The position numbers were made by a program, and so were the translations under genes. 64,000 nt of DNA, from positions 5,055,322 to 5,119,321 of the forward strand of contig OZ022576.1 of assembly GCA_963669155.1 (NCBI GenBank), written 5' to 3'. Below are positions 1-13,700 of the stretch, one piece after another. The notes under the pieces were generated by a model that did not search any database, had not been told where the DNA came from, and saw nothing but the letters and a program-made list of their open reading frames with translations. This DNA comes from Arbacia lixula. Taxonomy: Eukaryota; Echinodermata; Echinoidea; Arbacioida; Arbaciidae. Position 1 is the first letter of the stretch. Each line of letters starts with the position of its first letter.

Positions 1-782
1 TTGGCATTCTCTGAGGAGGAGTCACATACTGGTGTAAAGTGGTGAATATTGGTGTCCCAATTTTTCTATGATTTTTTTCTAAAATCTATACCAGTATATA
101 GCATCTGATATGATAACAACTACAATAATAACATGTACAACTTAATTTCCACCCTCCAAGCATAAAAATAGGTGTAAAGTCAATAGCAGCTTGACTGGCG
201 CTAAATTCTTAACCAAATGTTCACCCTCCATTCCACACCTCATCTACCATGTATGTTACTCCATGGGGGGACACCGTTGACTTTCCTGCAAATTGCATGC
301 TCCAGAAACCTTCTCTCGTTGGGGGGCCGGTCTTAAGCCGAAGCGGGCAATTTCCACCTGGGAATGAGGTAAAACAATAAAGGCCAGCCCGCTAATCCAG
401 ACATTTGCACAAGAAATGAGTCATGTAGGTAAGAGGGCTCCCCCTCCAGTGACAGTGATTTTAGCCTAATTTAGAAAGAGGGAGCTGTTCTTGTGGGGGT
501 TCCCTAGACAAACACCAGGCAGCCCCTGACTGTGTTCATACAAGTCAGGACACACAAGTACCTATGCTTTGATTCACCTTGGCATATTTTGGAATTGGGA
601 AATTTGGGTCATTCAATGTACCTGCCTGTGAAGACCACTCCAATAAAAGAAAAATGTGCAATCGCAATTACTTGCAAACTGCTCTGAAGGGGTTCAGTTG
701 AGTGGTATTTATGAAACAAGTGTCTTTACAGACAGTGGGCAGTGTAGACAAGCTTGACTCTGCTAAATGCATTATTTGTTAA
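1..782. other. Non-coding, no feature recognised
   Basis: AT-rich with a few GC-richer patches (300-540). No open frame of note, RNA gene or repeat was recognised. Confidence 0.6.
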
Positions 783-948
783 TTAACCCTTTCTGTGCCA
801 GACAATTCGCTATTCTATGGGTGTATGTGTGTATGTGTGTGTGTATGTGTGTGTGTATGTGTGTGTGCGTGTGTAAATATGTGAGTGTGTGTGTGTGTGT
901 GTGTTTGTGTATGCGTGTGTGTGTGTTTGTGTATGTTTGTGTATGTGT

Positions 949-986
<38 letters not shown>

Positions 987-1100
987 GTGTATTTGTGGGT
1001 ACAAGCCCTGTGCAAAAAAACATCAATTGCACTTTAATGGTTGAAGAAATGGCAAGTACAGTGCCCCCAATACAATATTATCCCATGGCATTTAATCATG
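783..1100. repeat. TTAACCCTTT-type MITE remnant interrupted by a long (TG)n microsatellite
   Basis: TTAACCCTTTCTGTGCCAGA at 783 matches the left end of the 91-bp elements at 26588 and 55387. A possible right end, CCCATGGCATTTAA, lies near 1082-1095. In between, about 820-1001 is an impure TG dinucleotide tract with interspersed TATG units. Open frames across it are repeat artefacts. Confidence 0.5.
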
Positions 1101-1478
1101 AGTAGATGTTAACCTGTTCTGTACAAGGATGCTTATTGTGATGCTTATCAACTGCAGTACAGATTCTGGCACGAAAAGAGCTAACTACTGATTCCTGACA
1201 TGGTACTCATATACGCTGATATTTCACGGTGCATCATATGTAGTCCTGGCAAAGACCGAGGTTTGTTCTTCAGGAATACCTCAGGAAGCACAGTGAGAAA
1301 TACATCAATAATTATAGATTATTGAGTAAAAAGTATTCTTAATAACAATAAGTTCTGATTTACCTAGGTCATGTGCGAACACTCACTTGATCCTACAAAT
1401 GTCCCTATTTCTCTCCTAAGTACAGAGCAGTGAGTGTAGATGAAAATGTTTTGCTGAGGAAAGTAAGTGGCAGCAATT

Positions 1479-1545
1479 GGGTTTAAACCCTCACCCCCCT
1501 GAACAAGAGTTAGAAGAACAATCCACTACACCACACCACTTCCCA
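1479..1545 (-). mobile_element. tRNA-derived SINE head (pol III box A and box B)
   Basis: On the minus strand TGGTGTAGTGG (1533-1523) fits box A in 10 of 11 positions. A GGTTTAAACCC box-B-like sequence follows about 33 bp later (1490-1480). The spacing and the intervening anticodon-like arm resemble a degenerate tRNA, not a functional one. No clear tail was found. Confidence 0.45.
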
Positions 1546-4500
1546 CGTCTTGTGTGAGGAATAGCTGTGAGAAGAGCTGCTGCTGTCGGCACACAGAGAC
1601 CTCATGACACATGTCACCGCCATCTTTTAAGGAATATTGTATCATGTATCTTTGCATCTGAACAGCTCCCATTAGCTGTCAATCCCCAACCATCCAAGTG
1701 ACACCAATCACAGCCCCATCTCAGGCAGACTTTACCAACTCACTACCTGCATAAAACACAAACATCACCAGGTGAACAAAGCCCATGTCAGGAATGGAAG
1801 CAACAACAAGCAAGCAGGTGGCACAACAAGGATGTGTGGGGAGGGGTAAGGAGGGGGGGGGGGTAGAGACAGAGATATGTCTAGGGATACACACTCTACA
1901 TCTTAAGTGATGCAATATGCCCCCTGGAAGTGAAGTTCAGAGAAGGGAGAGGGATAAAAATAGCCGGTGGTGTCATAGGAGGGGGAGAGACGGAGAGACG
2001 GTGAGACAATATCATGACTCAGGTCTGGAAGAGGAGGGGGGGGGGGGTAGAGCAGAGAGGGTGAAAGGACCTGGTGTTTGTGCTCCGTGATCCCTTCTAT
2101 AGGGGTGCGGTGCTGGGCTTCAATCGGCGGAAGAACAACTTGTATTGCCTAGGCGTGAGGTGAGGGGGTGGCTACCAATGATAGCTCTTCGCTCTTTGTT
2201 CGGCTGATTGACTGACTGATAATAAGACAAGGCAAACACCGACAAATGTACAGGCATATGATCATGTTTTAGATATAATTGACACAGTTTCCCGTTTGGT
2301 TTCATCCAATTTGTTTTTATGTTGAAATATTCTTAATGTTTATCATTTGATTGCATTTGCCAATCACCATGGTGATATCCATGAGCAACTTTTTTTTTGC
2401 TTTCAGACATGAAATTGTATATTGAGGAGTGTGACAGACATTCAGAATGGCAAGAAAATATGACTTCATGATTAATTTCCTCAGTTTTATTCTTTCTTGT
2501 ATTGCCCTCTTTCTCATGTAGAAAAAATCCTGCACTTATTCTACTCGAGGTTAAACATATCTGTAAAGATGCGTCATGTCAGGTATTCGTGTTATTTCAT
2601 CAAGTAGAATACATGTTTAAGTCACAGTGAGTGAACTACCAATATCAAAGAAGATCTCAATATATCTGCTGAAAATATTGTTTACAGCAATAAATGTCCC
2701 ATGCTACTGTAGGTGTGAGCCTCTCAGTGACTACATGGATCTACTTTCACTCAGCATGAAAACATTTTATCAATGCCGTCTGCAAACCACTCTGGCTGTC
2801 TTTCAGCTTTGCCCTAAAAAGACATGCTGTAGCTATACATTTCCACCACGTGAATAAGACCATTCAGCTCCATTTTTCTCTCTCCTCTTCATGCGCCCCT
2901 TCTTACCAACCCTATTCTTCTGTCACCCAACCATTACTGAATACGATCCCAGCGCAAACACCAAGCTGTCGCTCCACGAGTCGAGCTCTGCGCTTAAACC
3001 CCACGATCCCATTTCTCGCCGCCGTAGACTCGACAGTCCTCGCTGTAACTCAGATCCGCGTCACGCTCATTCTAATGGATAGTAATTGCAAAATATGGAA
3101 TGTGTTTGTCTTCTACATGACTCATAACCTACACAAATAGGGACGGCAAGAGAGGATAAATTCTGGCAAGTGTGGGTGTGAAAATTAGTCTTTGCTCAAC
3201 AAGACTGCGGTTAATGTGGCGCTGTGGTGTGGAGCAAAGAGTCTAGGGCAAAGACTTAAAGGCTGCGATTACTCTTGTCGGAGTAAAATACTTTTGTTTT
3301 TTTACAAATTTATTCTATGACCTATACTGCTTAAATATTCTTGTGCAAAGAAAAAGAATTACATATATGTGTATCAATGAAATGCAAATAAAAATAAATT
3401 AATAAAATTAAATAGAAGCTGGAACTGGGTCACCTGCTCAGTGAATAATACTACTAATGACAAACTGCTAATCATTGATCTCAAAATCACGCTTATGAAG
3501 AAAGTATAAACTTTTATGCCAATGAATATGTTTTCCATTCATAATGTTTATTCTGAAAATGCAGGCACAAGGTCTTTAAGTTTTACCATGGACCTATCAT
3601 GGATGGACTGCGCTCGGATAGACTTCCATTGATCTATGATGACCACCGCCTCAAAAAAAATCAAGATATTCAGGTGTTTCAAACAATATGCTATATTTCT
3701 AATTAGGCAGTTCCTTCCTCTGAAAAACAAAAGAAAATCTGGTTTCAGAAATATGTCAACCATTCACCCTTTGCTGGAAGTTCATAGCTGATCTTATTAC
3801 ACACACTGGAAATTAGATTTGGGGTGAACGTAGGAAAATTTTGATAAAATTGTAGAAAGAATTTGGTCCGTAACTTTTAGGACATCTCCGCACATGAAAT
3901 CGAGGTTGATTCCATGGAAGGTGAAACACTCAATAAACGATTTACAAGATATTTGTAAGGAAATATGATTTCTCAATGTGTGATATGGAAACATTTCTCT
4001 GACATGTTTTCGACAGTATTCCCGATTTATAAAAAAAAAAAAAAAACGAAGAAACAATATAATCTGAAATTCACAGAATCGTATCATTATATAATGTTCT
4101 ACTACTGCACATGCACTTCAGTACATGAAGTGGTTCTGAAATCTTCTGCGCATACGGAATATATATTCCTCTCAATGCATCAAAAATCCGTCATGCTTGT
4201 TTGGCGGTGGATCTCCCTCAATCAAAGAGCCAAACGCGTAAAATATTCCATTGTGATATCAATGCACCGCCTGCTGTAGGAATAAATTACACTTCGTGCT
4301 GACTCCATTCCTTACACCTCTCTGGTTTTCCCAACTGCCTAACTCATTAACATACATTGTAAGCATTCTTGCTTCACAGTAGATAAAAAGTGCATGTGAT
4401 TATATTTTCCACTGACTTGCTTTCAAAGCCTAATGTGCATGCCAACTCCCACATTGCCTTCTTGATTTGATGAAAACAGACAAAGAAATGTTCTCCTGCA

Positions 4501-6480
4501 AAGCACCATGTTATAAATATATGTTCAAATAAACTAGTGCATCATACAATAGCCTCAAGCTCACTAACACACTGCTCATGCTGATAAAGAGTTTAATTAT
4601 AAGGAAATCTTGTTGAAATTGGTGAACAGATGTATGTCTTTTGTATTTGTATGGCAATCTCTCCATTGTGATTTCAATGAGACAGAGAGGTGTTATGTAG
4701 CAAGTGCAAAAGCTCCATTAAATCACATGACCATCTGGTTCATTTTACAGGATAACTTTACAATCAGTGATGCAATGAAGGTAGAATCACAATGTCATGC
4801 TTGAAGAACATGAAATCCCAGTGTTAATGTTGTACACCCTGAATTGTGGCAGTCCCATCACCACTACAGATCATTATGCATTCACTTACTACAACACTTT
4901 CCATTTCACTTACCCTTCCAACTTCTCATTTTGGTGCGCAGGGTGCAAAATCAATGGATATGACACAGTAATCGAGATTAATCATTTCGTTTTAATTACG
5001 TGCAGGGAATGATATTAGCTACCGTCTACAAATAGCTGTAGATTTTGCCACCCGGCATGATTTATGTCGCAAAGTCAAAGCAATATCAAGAGGACTACGC
5101 ATATGTTAATCTGTCGAGGTTTTGTAATTAATTGCTCTGTCACACTTTGAGATCAATACACTGCCTGACTCAATCATGTACTTTAGTTTGTTTGTTTGTT
5201 ATGATATGTTAGTTGTTTTATCTTCAGATGTAGTTTACTTCAGGGGCAATGACTCTCCTGACCTTTTTTTTAATACAATCCAAAACATTTTTTGGGGGGT
5301 GGTGGGGGGGCATTGCAAATAAATGTCATTTTGTTGCAGTTACCAGTTCCCTCTTCTTTTCCTTTGTATCACAGTCTCCTTTTAACCTTGTTGTAACCCG
5401 TTGCTCATGGTTTGATTTTCCTGCTTCGTGAATCATAGTCCAGTTAGGACGTCAAAATTTGTCATGAAACTGCAGCAAACCAAATGGGTCGGGTTAATTG
5501 CGCCCTATAAGGCATTTTCAGTTTCTTCATAACCTGCCATCTATTGTATGTACCGCAGATTATGCGGTAGTCACGCTGGGCAGTATCTGAGTGGAGAAAA
5601 GCCAGCCCGCTAATGTGGGGGCTCAGTAAAGAACAAGTTATACCCCATCTTAACAGAGAAAAAAATTGCGGGGTAGCCTCCGGAGCACCTCCGACAAACA
5701 AGGTACCCACCGTCTATTAAGAGGCTTGACACAGGACAACCTCCGGAGAACCTCTGAAGAATTCTTACCCTGGTTGGGACCAGGGTAAGACTGGGGTAAC
5801 CTCCAGAGAACACCCGATTTGTGTAGCATAAAAAAATATCAAAATTAAAAGCAATCAAATAATGATTAATGGAGAAAATAAACGATCTGAAACAAAATTG
5901 CTCTGCTTCTCCGCTATAGATTTTGCATGACAAAGAACAGCATGCCTATGAATATCCATCAAAATATCCATATTGTAATATAAATGTTATAAATCTTGCG
6001 AGGAAGTTTAGGCTATTCAAAATTTGAGATTGTAAAACTAGTACACATTATGTATACGTTAGCCTGCCAGCGGTACTTATTACCCGCGCTGTCTGTAATG
6101 GCCGAGGTTGTTACAGTATCGTACCCAGAGAAGCTCGTCGAGCAGTGGCTGTTAAATCGGTGTCCGAAACATTACCCCGTATTATGATCGCCAAACGAGG
6201 AATTTTTAACCTGATTTTCTTTTCCGGAGGTTCTCCGTAGAACGTCTGGGTCTATCTGTTAAGACAGTGTATTAACTACTGTTTGTTCTCTTGTGGAAGT
6301 GGGAACTGACTTTGTCCCTCCATCCTCCAAAACCTCACTTAGTCAGTTAATTCTTACTCTTTATTTTGTTTAACAATTTCAACAGCAAATCTATTTATTT
6401 CCCTGAATCATCTTGCCTACTCCTTTCTTAATCTGTTCTATCTGTTCTGTAGTAGTTTCTGACTCATCTATCTCCTTTTA
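1546..6480. other. Non-coding stretch with G-runs and small iterated motifs
   Basis: G-rich runs at 1841-1864 and 2030-2049 could form quadruplexes. At 5670-5815 the phrase CCTCCGGAGAACCTC recurs about every 60 bp with variations, and an inverted relative lies at 6223-6238. A hairpin with 11-bp perfect arms is at 5764-5789. No gene is recognised, and short open frames lack splice context or family resemblance. Confidence 0.5.
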
Positions 6481-6639
6481 CACTAATTCTTATCCCGTCA
6501 TCCTCTTATGCTACCAATGTTGTCATTCCCTTGTCTGATGCCATCCTCATTTTGTGAGAAGTTTAAACCAATGTCTCCAAACTACAGTCTTAAAGGATTA
6601 ATTTTATCCCTTTTCCCTTTGCTATTCATTCCATCAATT

Positions 6640-7330
6640 CCATTTTACCCTCATCATTCCATCTCACATCTCTCCATCTCCTTTTCCCATTCCATCTCTC
6701 CCTTCATCACCTTTCCCTTCCCATTCTTTCTTGCAGTGTTGGCTTCTCATTCATTCCATTCCCCAGCCCCTCCTATCTTATCCATTCTATCATGTAAACT
6801 TCATTTCCCATTTTTGTTTTTCCCCCATCATCTCCATTCCAATTCAATGAATCTATGTCCTCCTTTTGTATTCATTCCCTTCTACAATCTTCCTTTCTAT
6901 CTATCTATCTATCCTTCCTCCATCATATTTTTCTCATTCATGCAATCCTTCCATCTTCCATCTCTCATCATTCCTTCATCTCTCCCCCTCCATCTTCCTC
7001 CCATTCTTTCCACCCATCCTTCCACCTTAATTCCTTCTCTCATCATTCTCTCATCTCTCCCCCTCCATCTTCCTCCTGTTCTTTCCACCCATCTTTCCAT
7101 CTTAATTCCTTCTCTCATCATTCCTTCATCGCTCCCCCTCCACCTTTCCTTCTGTTCTTTCCACCCATCTTTCCATCTTAATTCCTTCTCTCATCATTCC
7201 TTCATCGCTCCCCCTCCACCTTTCCTTCTGTTCTTTCCACCCATCCTGTAATCTTCCTCCTTTAAGTATTTCTTCAGTGTCTCTCCCCCTCCATCTTCCT
7301 TCTTTTTCTATCCATCCTGCAATCTTCCTA
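6640..7330. repeat. Polypyrimidine tract with a four-copy 75-76-bp minisatellite
   Basis: Almost pure C/T on the plus strand. Units starting TCTCTCATCATTCC at 6961, 7036, 7111 and 7187 repeat with a period of 75-76 bp, each ending CCATCTTAATTCCT-like; a fifth, diverged unit follows. The long Ser/Pro/His-rich open frames here are repeat artefacts. The strand asymmetry suits triplex (H-DNA) formation. Confidence 0.85.
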
Positions 7331-9378
7331 CTCTACTCACCCCGCCCCTCCCCCCCTACTTCTTCCCTGCCAAGCAAGCAGGCAGCAATCAATAGCCCAG
7401 CACTAATCCGCTTAGCCCAGCTCTGGAAGCCGACACCGTAAGAAATCAATGGGGCTGGCTGGGCCGGCTGAGCGAGCTCTGCCCGCTCCGTCAGACGGCA
7501 ACGAATAAGCGCAATTTCCAACGCGGTGAGGTCCAAGGGTTGCGGCCCTTTCTGGTGACCTTCAGTGCAACTCATTTACACAGACGGTGATGGTAAGAGG
7601 GGGACAGGAAGGGATTTATGAGGGGAGTGATATTGCATTGTGTGATTCATAACTGCTGGAGGTTTCCCTTCGAGTGAGGGTGATGTACTGTGAACAATCA
7701 GGCACAGCTGACATAGTTTGGATCTGCAGTCGACAGAAAATAGTTCAGATGATGTTTTTGGAGAGAAGAGTACTGTAACTCTAGGTATGATTTCAACACT
7801 GTAAGATGCAACCTCTGAGAAAATAAACTTTTAATACATTGCATCACTTGATCAATATTGATAAGGACTAAATGATGGTCTCTATAATTCTGTAAAAGTT
7901 TTGAAAAGTTTTAGTAAGCTGAAGTTAACAAAAAAATAAAAGCAATATAAAGAAAGAATTTTCTATGCATCTTAGATTCCACAATGTACCATGTGTGTGT
8001 GTGTGTGTAGGGTCAATAACCAACTACGCATCGCAAGTCTGCAGCCGATAGATCAATAGCTGCGGTCTGCATGGCGTAATCTACGGCAGGTTTGTGGCCT
8101 TAATGAAGTTTTGATGAGTCCAGGTGAGTACACTGTACAGGAGGGTGGGTCACCACGGTTACGTGCCCATTGCATCATCGCTGTGCCAAGGCCACTGTTA
8201 ATGTGCGTAATCCCCTACAGAAAGAAGAGAGCTTAATGTGAATTGATGACGCAGGAGTGATGAATTTCACTTTAATATCCTATTATTTCTTGAGTAAACC
8301 TTGTGCATACAGGGAAAAGCAGTAAAACAATCAAATCTGTTTTGCTGCTGTTTTCTAATCTCTTTGACATTTGTACTAACAAAATACCTATATTTATGCA
8401 TACATGTAGTTAGCAATGAGAGTATGCTTTGCCAATTTACTACATAAATGTAACTTCTGTCATAATAAGTATTCCTTTTTTGCAAAATGCCCATATTTAT
8501 AAATGTGCAAATATATCTCAGAAAAATTAACACTCACTCCTTTTTTAGTCCACTTCACAGAGCCATGTTGTGACTTCAATTTCATTGAATTGTAGTGTAC
8601 TCTTATGATACTATTCCAATCATGCTAAAACAACAAATCCACAAAATGATATGGATTAATAACATAATGTGTTTCCAAAGAAAATGCTGTACAGTATTCC
8701 ATTCCATTCCACATCATCCCGAGAAAACTAGTAATAGATTAGCGGATATTGTCCGCCACAAGGTTGGGAGGCAATCAGCATGAATAAATAACGAGTCGTT
8801 ATTACGATAGGCTTAGTCACCCTCGCAGTTTAAGGGGACCCATAGTGCACTTACACCATTCGCAGTAGATGGGGATAAAGGGGAGGGGCTGTGGTGCGTA
8901 TCGGAATATTCTCACTCTCTAGGCGGCATCACAGACTCAAGCTGTTATCATAACAACATGGCTGTTTCCGTGATCATGAGCTCATCACCTCTCTGACACA
9001 TACCTTCACAATTCTCATCTCCAGGGTGAGTAAGCCCACTGCGATGACCTTGACACCAAAACTTCCAAATTATCAATATAAATTGTTTAACAAAATCTTG
9101 TCCACAAGTAAAGAGTTGAGCAGTGTGTCCCTGATGAAATCCATCATCTACATGTGCGTTCTTTGTTGTGACTACAATTAAAAAATCACCTAATCATTAT
9201 GACAATGATGTATACATTTATTTCTTCATGAATACATTTTGATATGAAAAATTCCTTAAGCTCCATTAACATAATTACAAATATCATATCTCATCACATG
9301 CAAGACACACATCACACATAAAAGGGAGTTGTATTCACTTCTATTTGGTCAGACACTCATAAAGTATAAATACCCATC
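7331..9378. other. Non-coding; two GC-richer unique patches
   Basis: 7370-7570 and 8015-8230 are less AT-rich and non-repetitive, with homeodomain-type cores (CTAATCCGC at 7400-7408). They are candidate regulatory modules only. The remainder is AT-rich with no gene recognised. Confidence 0.4.
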
Positions 9379-9806
9379 TAAGGGTGCGTTTATCATCTCT
9401 TTTCTTCGGGTAGAATTAAGGCTTCCAAATGCCTTTCAGGGAATTTTATGAGATGATAAATGTAAAGTTGTTTTGATTTTGGGGTTTGGAATGCCTTTTT
9501 GAAACGCACAAATTTGTGCGATCCGGAACGTGTTTGAGTCAGAAATGCGTTTATAAAAGGGAGATAAACGCAAAGCTGTTTTGAAATGACTTTCTACTTC
9601 GATCACAAAGTGTGCACCGCACCTCCGTCCTTGGTCAAACGGCACAGTACAGCTGCGCAGTGACAAGGACAATTTTCGAAGGGGGGCGACTGAGTTGATA
9701 AACGCAACGTTTTTTGAAACACATTCGTAAAGGCCTTTTGAAACGCCTTTTGATAGTGGGTATTGAAAGGCATTTCAAAATCTAGAACGATGATAAACAC
9801 GGCCTA
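9379..9806. mobile_element. MITE with TA target duplication and about 16-bp terminal inverted repeats
   Basis: TA flanks both ends (9379-9380 and 9805-9806). The left end AGGGTGCGTTTATCATC and the right end GATGATAAACACGGCC are inverted repeats with few mismatches. Sub-terminal copies of AAGGCATTTC-like and AAACGC motifs recur inside. There is no transposase. TA duplication and length suggest a Tc1/mariner-type non-autonomous element. Confidence 0.75.
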
Positions 9807-12000
9807 AGGTACATAATCAGTCAACACCATCCTTAATTTCAGCCTCAAACAAAAAAGTCTCGTTCATGAAATCAGACAAATGTGCCTTAAAAACTGGTAA
9901 GACAGCCTGCAATATAAAAAGAAATCATGCGAAAAGTTGGTGTTTGCATTATTTCTGAAAAAGGCCATACTTCCATTTTGAGTTGAGACACAGCAATTGG
10001 GCGCGAATGTATCATGCAAATAGAGCTGCAAACATTTTCAATTCAGCACAAATGAGCACACACTCTGCCCCACACAAAGAAATATAGCATACCACTCAGA
10101 AACACAAAAAATCTCACATGCATCAAAAAATGAAATCCGATCGATAACGCTCTTCTCCGTATTTTTAGTAAGATTTTAGGCGGGCAAACATTTGAGCAGA
10201 CCTTGAGCGAATCTGGGATGACATCATCACGGCAATCTAGTCAACAACCCTCACAAACAATCCCCTCTCTGTCTTAATTGAGGGTGCGGCGAAACCAAGC
10301 ACTCATCCCGTAATCCTACACCCACCTTTGTCTTGGTCATTCCTCGGTGGGGGGGCGAGACGGATGTGGAAGGGGTGGGTGCACGCTACCCAGGCACTAC
10401 CAGGGGGGTATTTACATAGACGGAAAGCCCCCTCGTGGGCAGAAGACTAGACCGGCCGCCCCGAGATGAAACAAGGACCAAATACTTCAGTCAACATTAG
10501 TGTTTATTCATTAGGATGCGCATTGATTTCTGGCGTGGGTACACCTAGCAAACTAAGAGAAGACTGATGTGGATGAAGTTTCCCATCTCGTTGGCTGGAA
10601 CATTACCTCTGAGGTATTCTTACAGAGAATCAATCTCTCTTGACCCGACAGTGATAGAACATTGCATATATTATTTATGAGCATCATTACAAGCATGTAT
10701 TAACACACATTCATGTGACAATGTGCCCTTCTTTTCTTGCATTTTTGTCTTCTTGAGGATTATGAACTCTACGAGAATGTCTCTTTCTTCTGGAGTATGA
10801 ATGAGGTTAGAGCCAGGATAGCTAAAACATTTTTTGAGCAGGAATAAATCCTCAGTTTAATATCATATGATAACTCTAAAGTTTGAGATTTCACTACAAC
10901 TAGGACTCTTATGTAAGAATCACTAAAAGCTACGATCTTGAAACACCATACATTTACCCAGCTGACGTTCAATCAATTTGCAGGTGCGATATGCTTACAT
11001 ATGTGCATGGTATCTGGTATTGTATGAACAGTGTTAACACATGAAGATAATATTCCTTCTAACAGTGCTTATCTTATTGTTTTCTACTCATTTTGAGGTA
11101 CATTGTGTATGCATGTCTCATTTTTGTCACATCATTGCCATATACACTGCATATGCGTGTGAACAAAATGCAAATTTCTTCAACAAACATGTCAGAACAA
11201 AACAAAAAACGATGGAGGCAAGATGGTTGAGTGCTATTTGCAGAAGAGATAATTGACTCCGTATGTGCATATCTGGTCAATATATTAATGAGAGGTGGGT
11301 TTTCATTACAAAAACAATGATTACTCCCATCCTATGTTCGGTCAGTGAAAGAGGATGGATGTTTAAATAAGCACTGGGGTTTCTCTTTTGTTTGAATCTT
11401 TACAACGTGCCGACAGCAGAGAGCAAACAGGTACAGAGTCTGAGCATGTTTCCAGTATTTGCTCCAGTCATCATTGCAAGGGGTAGTATTTACACATCTA
11501 CCATAGACTGGGGTTCATTAGACAGCGATCCAGCTCTCTGCTCATTATGCTGGCATATATGGCTCCGGAGATGGTGACTTGGTGAGTCATTATGAGGGAC
11601 TATTTGAGGTCTAAACTCACCAAGGGGATAAATATTTGGCCCCAAAAGATCATTATTGGCTTTCTGCTTATTAGCCTCATTAGTGGATGCATAGATAGGA
11701 CGGGGATTTCAACTTCGACAACAAAATGGATGCTGGCCAGGAAATCCACAGATTAATTTCTGTGAGGGGCATTAGCAGGCTAATATGGCACCATACTAGA
11801 TTATATTTTCAAAACTATTAGCATTGATATGTAGGGCATTTACCATTTTTTAAATGGGATGTGGAATCAGTGAATTGCCCAGTGTGGTAGTAATTGCACA
11901 CAATAACATTCACACAAAGAACATCAGTTTGAAAAACGATCAAATATGCCCTAGGGTTATAATGGTTCAAATCTTTATACCAACACCACATGCCCATGTG
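9807..12000. other. Non-coding, unique sequence
   Basis: No gene seen. 10150-10480 and 11480-11730 are GC-richer, unique patches with homeodomain-like cores (for example TCATTATGAG at 11586-11595), possible enhancers. 10540-11470 is AT-rich. Confidence 0.4.
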
Positions 12001-12002
12001 TG

Positions 12003-12070
12003 CTTCAAAACACACACCCAACACACACACACACACATACACACACACACCCAACACACACACACACAAT
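12003..12070. repeat. (CA)n microsatellite
   Basis: CA dinucleotide repeat with CCAA interruptions on the plus strand. Confidence 0.9.
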
Positions 12071-12738
12071 TGGTGCACTGATAGCCAACGTCAAAAAGAC
12101 GTTTTCTAATGATGGATCTTTCCTTTATCGTTTTTCTGCACTCTAGAGCTACCATGAACAAACTTCCCCATGCAGTATGTATTGCACGCTCACAGCAGGA
12201 AGTACTGTGCTCACCAATACTGTACCAAGTGAAGCAGGCTCCAGGCAAAATGAGATTTAGGGGAACACGCGCCCCAAAATAAATGCTACCATTATTACTT
12301 CTTCCCCAAAATGACAACTGTAACTCAGCGAGGAGTTTCCAGCGTCCCAGCGCAAACCCCAAATGATACTGGAAGGGCATTCTGCTGGGTGGATGATGTT
12401 GCTGAGAGTTCGATCCAGCGCCGGGGAATGAATCATCACCCGTCTAGGTGGATGAAAGATCCTAAATTTATTGTCCGACCCCCGAAGAGTTATTTCTTGG
12501 GGTTAAGCTGGACTTGTTGAGAGAAGCAAATTCTTCCCCAAAGAGCCTCTGTCCACAGTAGCATATGAAAATGGAAGGAGACATCCTACGTCTCTAGCCT
12601 GCTATGGCTTCATCTCACTGCAGCTTACACCGGGTTCCCATTGCAATTTTTTTTTACCTCAAAGATATTCTGTTCCCTAATTAAAGTACCTTACTTTCAA
12701 GGGTTATACTATGGAGAGCTTACAGGTTCATTCTCCCT
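12071..12738. other. Non-coding, no feature recognised
   Basis: Unique sequence of mixed composition. A moderately GC-rich patch occurs at 12200-12490. Short open frames show no family resemblance. Confidence 0.5.
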
Positions 12739-12760
12739 CCCCCCCCCCCCCCCCCCCCCC
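12739..12760. repeat. Poly(C) run of 22
   Basis: An uninterrupted run of 22 C, possibly length-polymorphic or a sequencing weak point. Similar runs of 11-12 occur near 16687 and 16827. Confidence 0.9.
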
Positions 12761-13019
12761 ATCCCGGTGCTATAGATGTTCATATGATACACTAAAGAGC
12801 TTCATATTAGAATTCCTATTATAGCTGGAATGCAACAACTGGGTTTTTTATTCAATCTCCTTGGAAATAAAAGTAGCAACAGTTAAATACATACAAAAGC
12901 TTTAATACACTTCCAAGATTACCTTTCATTTGAACTGGAATTCAAAGCATGAATCAACTTTCTTTGTATTTGAATTAAATGTTTCACTAACCCTCTATCT
13001 CTGTCTTGGTCAGGTTTGA

Positions 13020-13700
13020 TCTATCCCACAGATGCAAGGCTCCCCACCCCTCACTCTACTCCCCTCTCTCTCCTTCCTTCCCCTCCCCCTTCCCCCCACC
13101 CCCCCTCGCCCCCATCCTCCCGCTCCTCTCCCCCCCCCTTCCCCTCCCCTCTCCTTCTCTCATTAGCCCACAGATACAGGTCTCCCACCCCCGCACTCTC
13201 CTCACGGTCCCATGCTCTCACCTCCCCATGGTCTCCTCCCCCTATTCACCTTCCCCTCCCAACCCCCCTACCCCTTCTTCCTCCCCTCCTCTTCTTCCTC
13301 CCCTCAACTCCTCACCCATCCCTTCACCTAACCCTTCATATTTTCTCCACCAGCATATCTCATTAGCCCACAGATGCAGGGCTCTACCGCCCCCCTCACT
13401 ATCCACCCCTCTGTATCCTCTACTCCCCCTTTCATTTCTTTCACCCATTCCCTCCTTCTTTCTATCACCATCACCGATGAGCATCCCCCCATACACACAC
13501 ATACACACACACTCTCCTCTCCTCTCTCTCTCTTTCCTCCTCTCCCCTTCCCTTCCCCTTACACATCCCCTCCTCTCTATCACCATTTCTCATTAGCCAC
13601 CCCACCCCCCTTACTCTCCTCACTCCCCCCCCCCCCTCATCATCCCCTCCTTCTCTCCATCAGCATCTCTCATTAGCCCACAGATGCAGGTCTCCGACAG
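13020..13700. repeat. C/T-rich tandem array with recurring ATTAGCCCACAGATGCAGG core
   Basis: The core (C)CCACAGATGCAGG recurs at about 13025, 13165, 13363 and 13671, with a partial copy at 13593, each followed by 100-200 bp of almost pure C/T. The period is therefore about 140-200 bp and variable. Pro/Ser-rich open frames here are artefacts. Confidence 0.8.

Noticed and set aside
767-1105. Val/Cys-rich and Thr/His-rich open frames
   Set aside because: They translate a TG/CA dinucleotide tract in different frames and have no family resemblance.
6508-7251. 247-codon Ser/Pro/His-rich open frame
   Set aside because: Lies in a polypyrimidine minisatellite. Repeat composition, not coding constraint, keeps it open.
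13006-13596. 196-codon Pro/Ser-rich open frame and its antisense partner
   Set aside because: C/T-rich tandem array. Both strands are open for compositional reasons.
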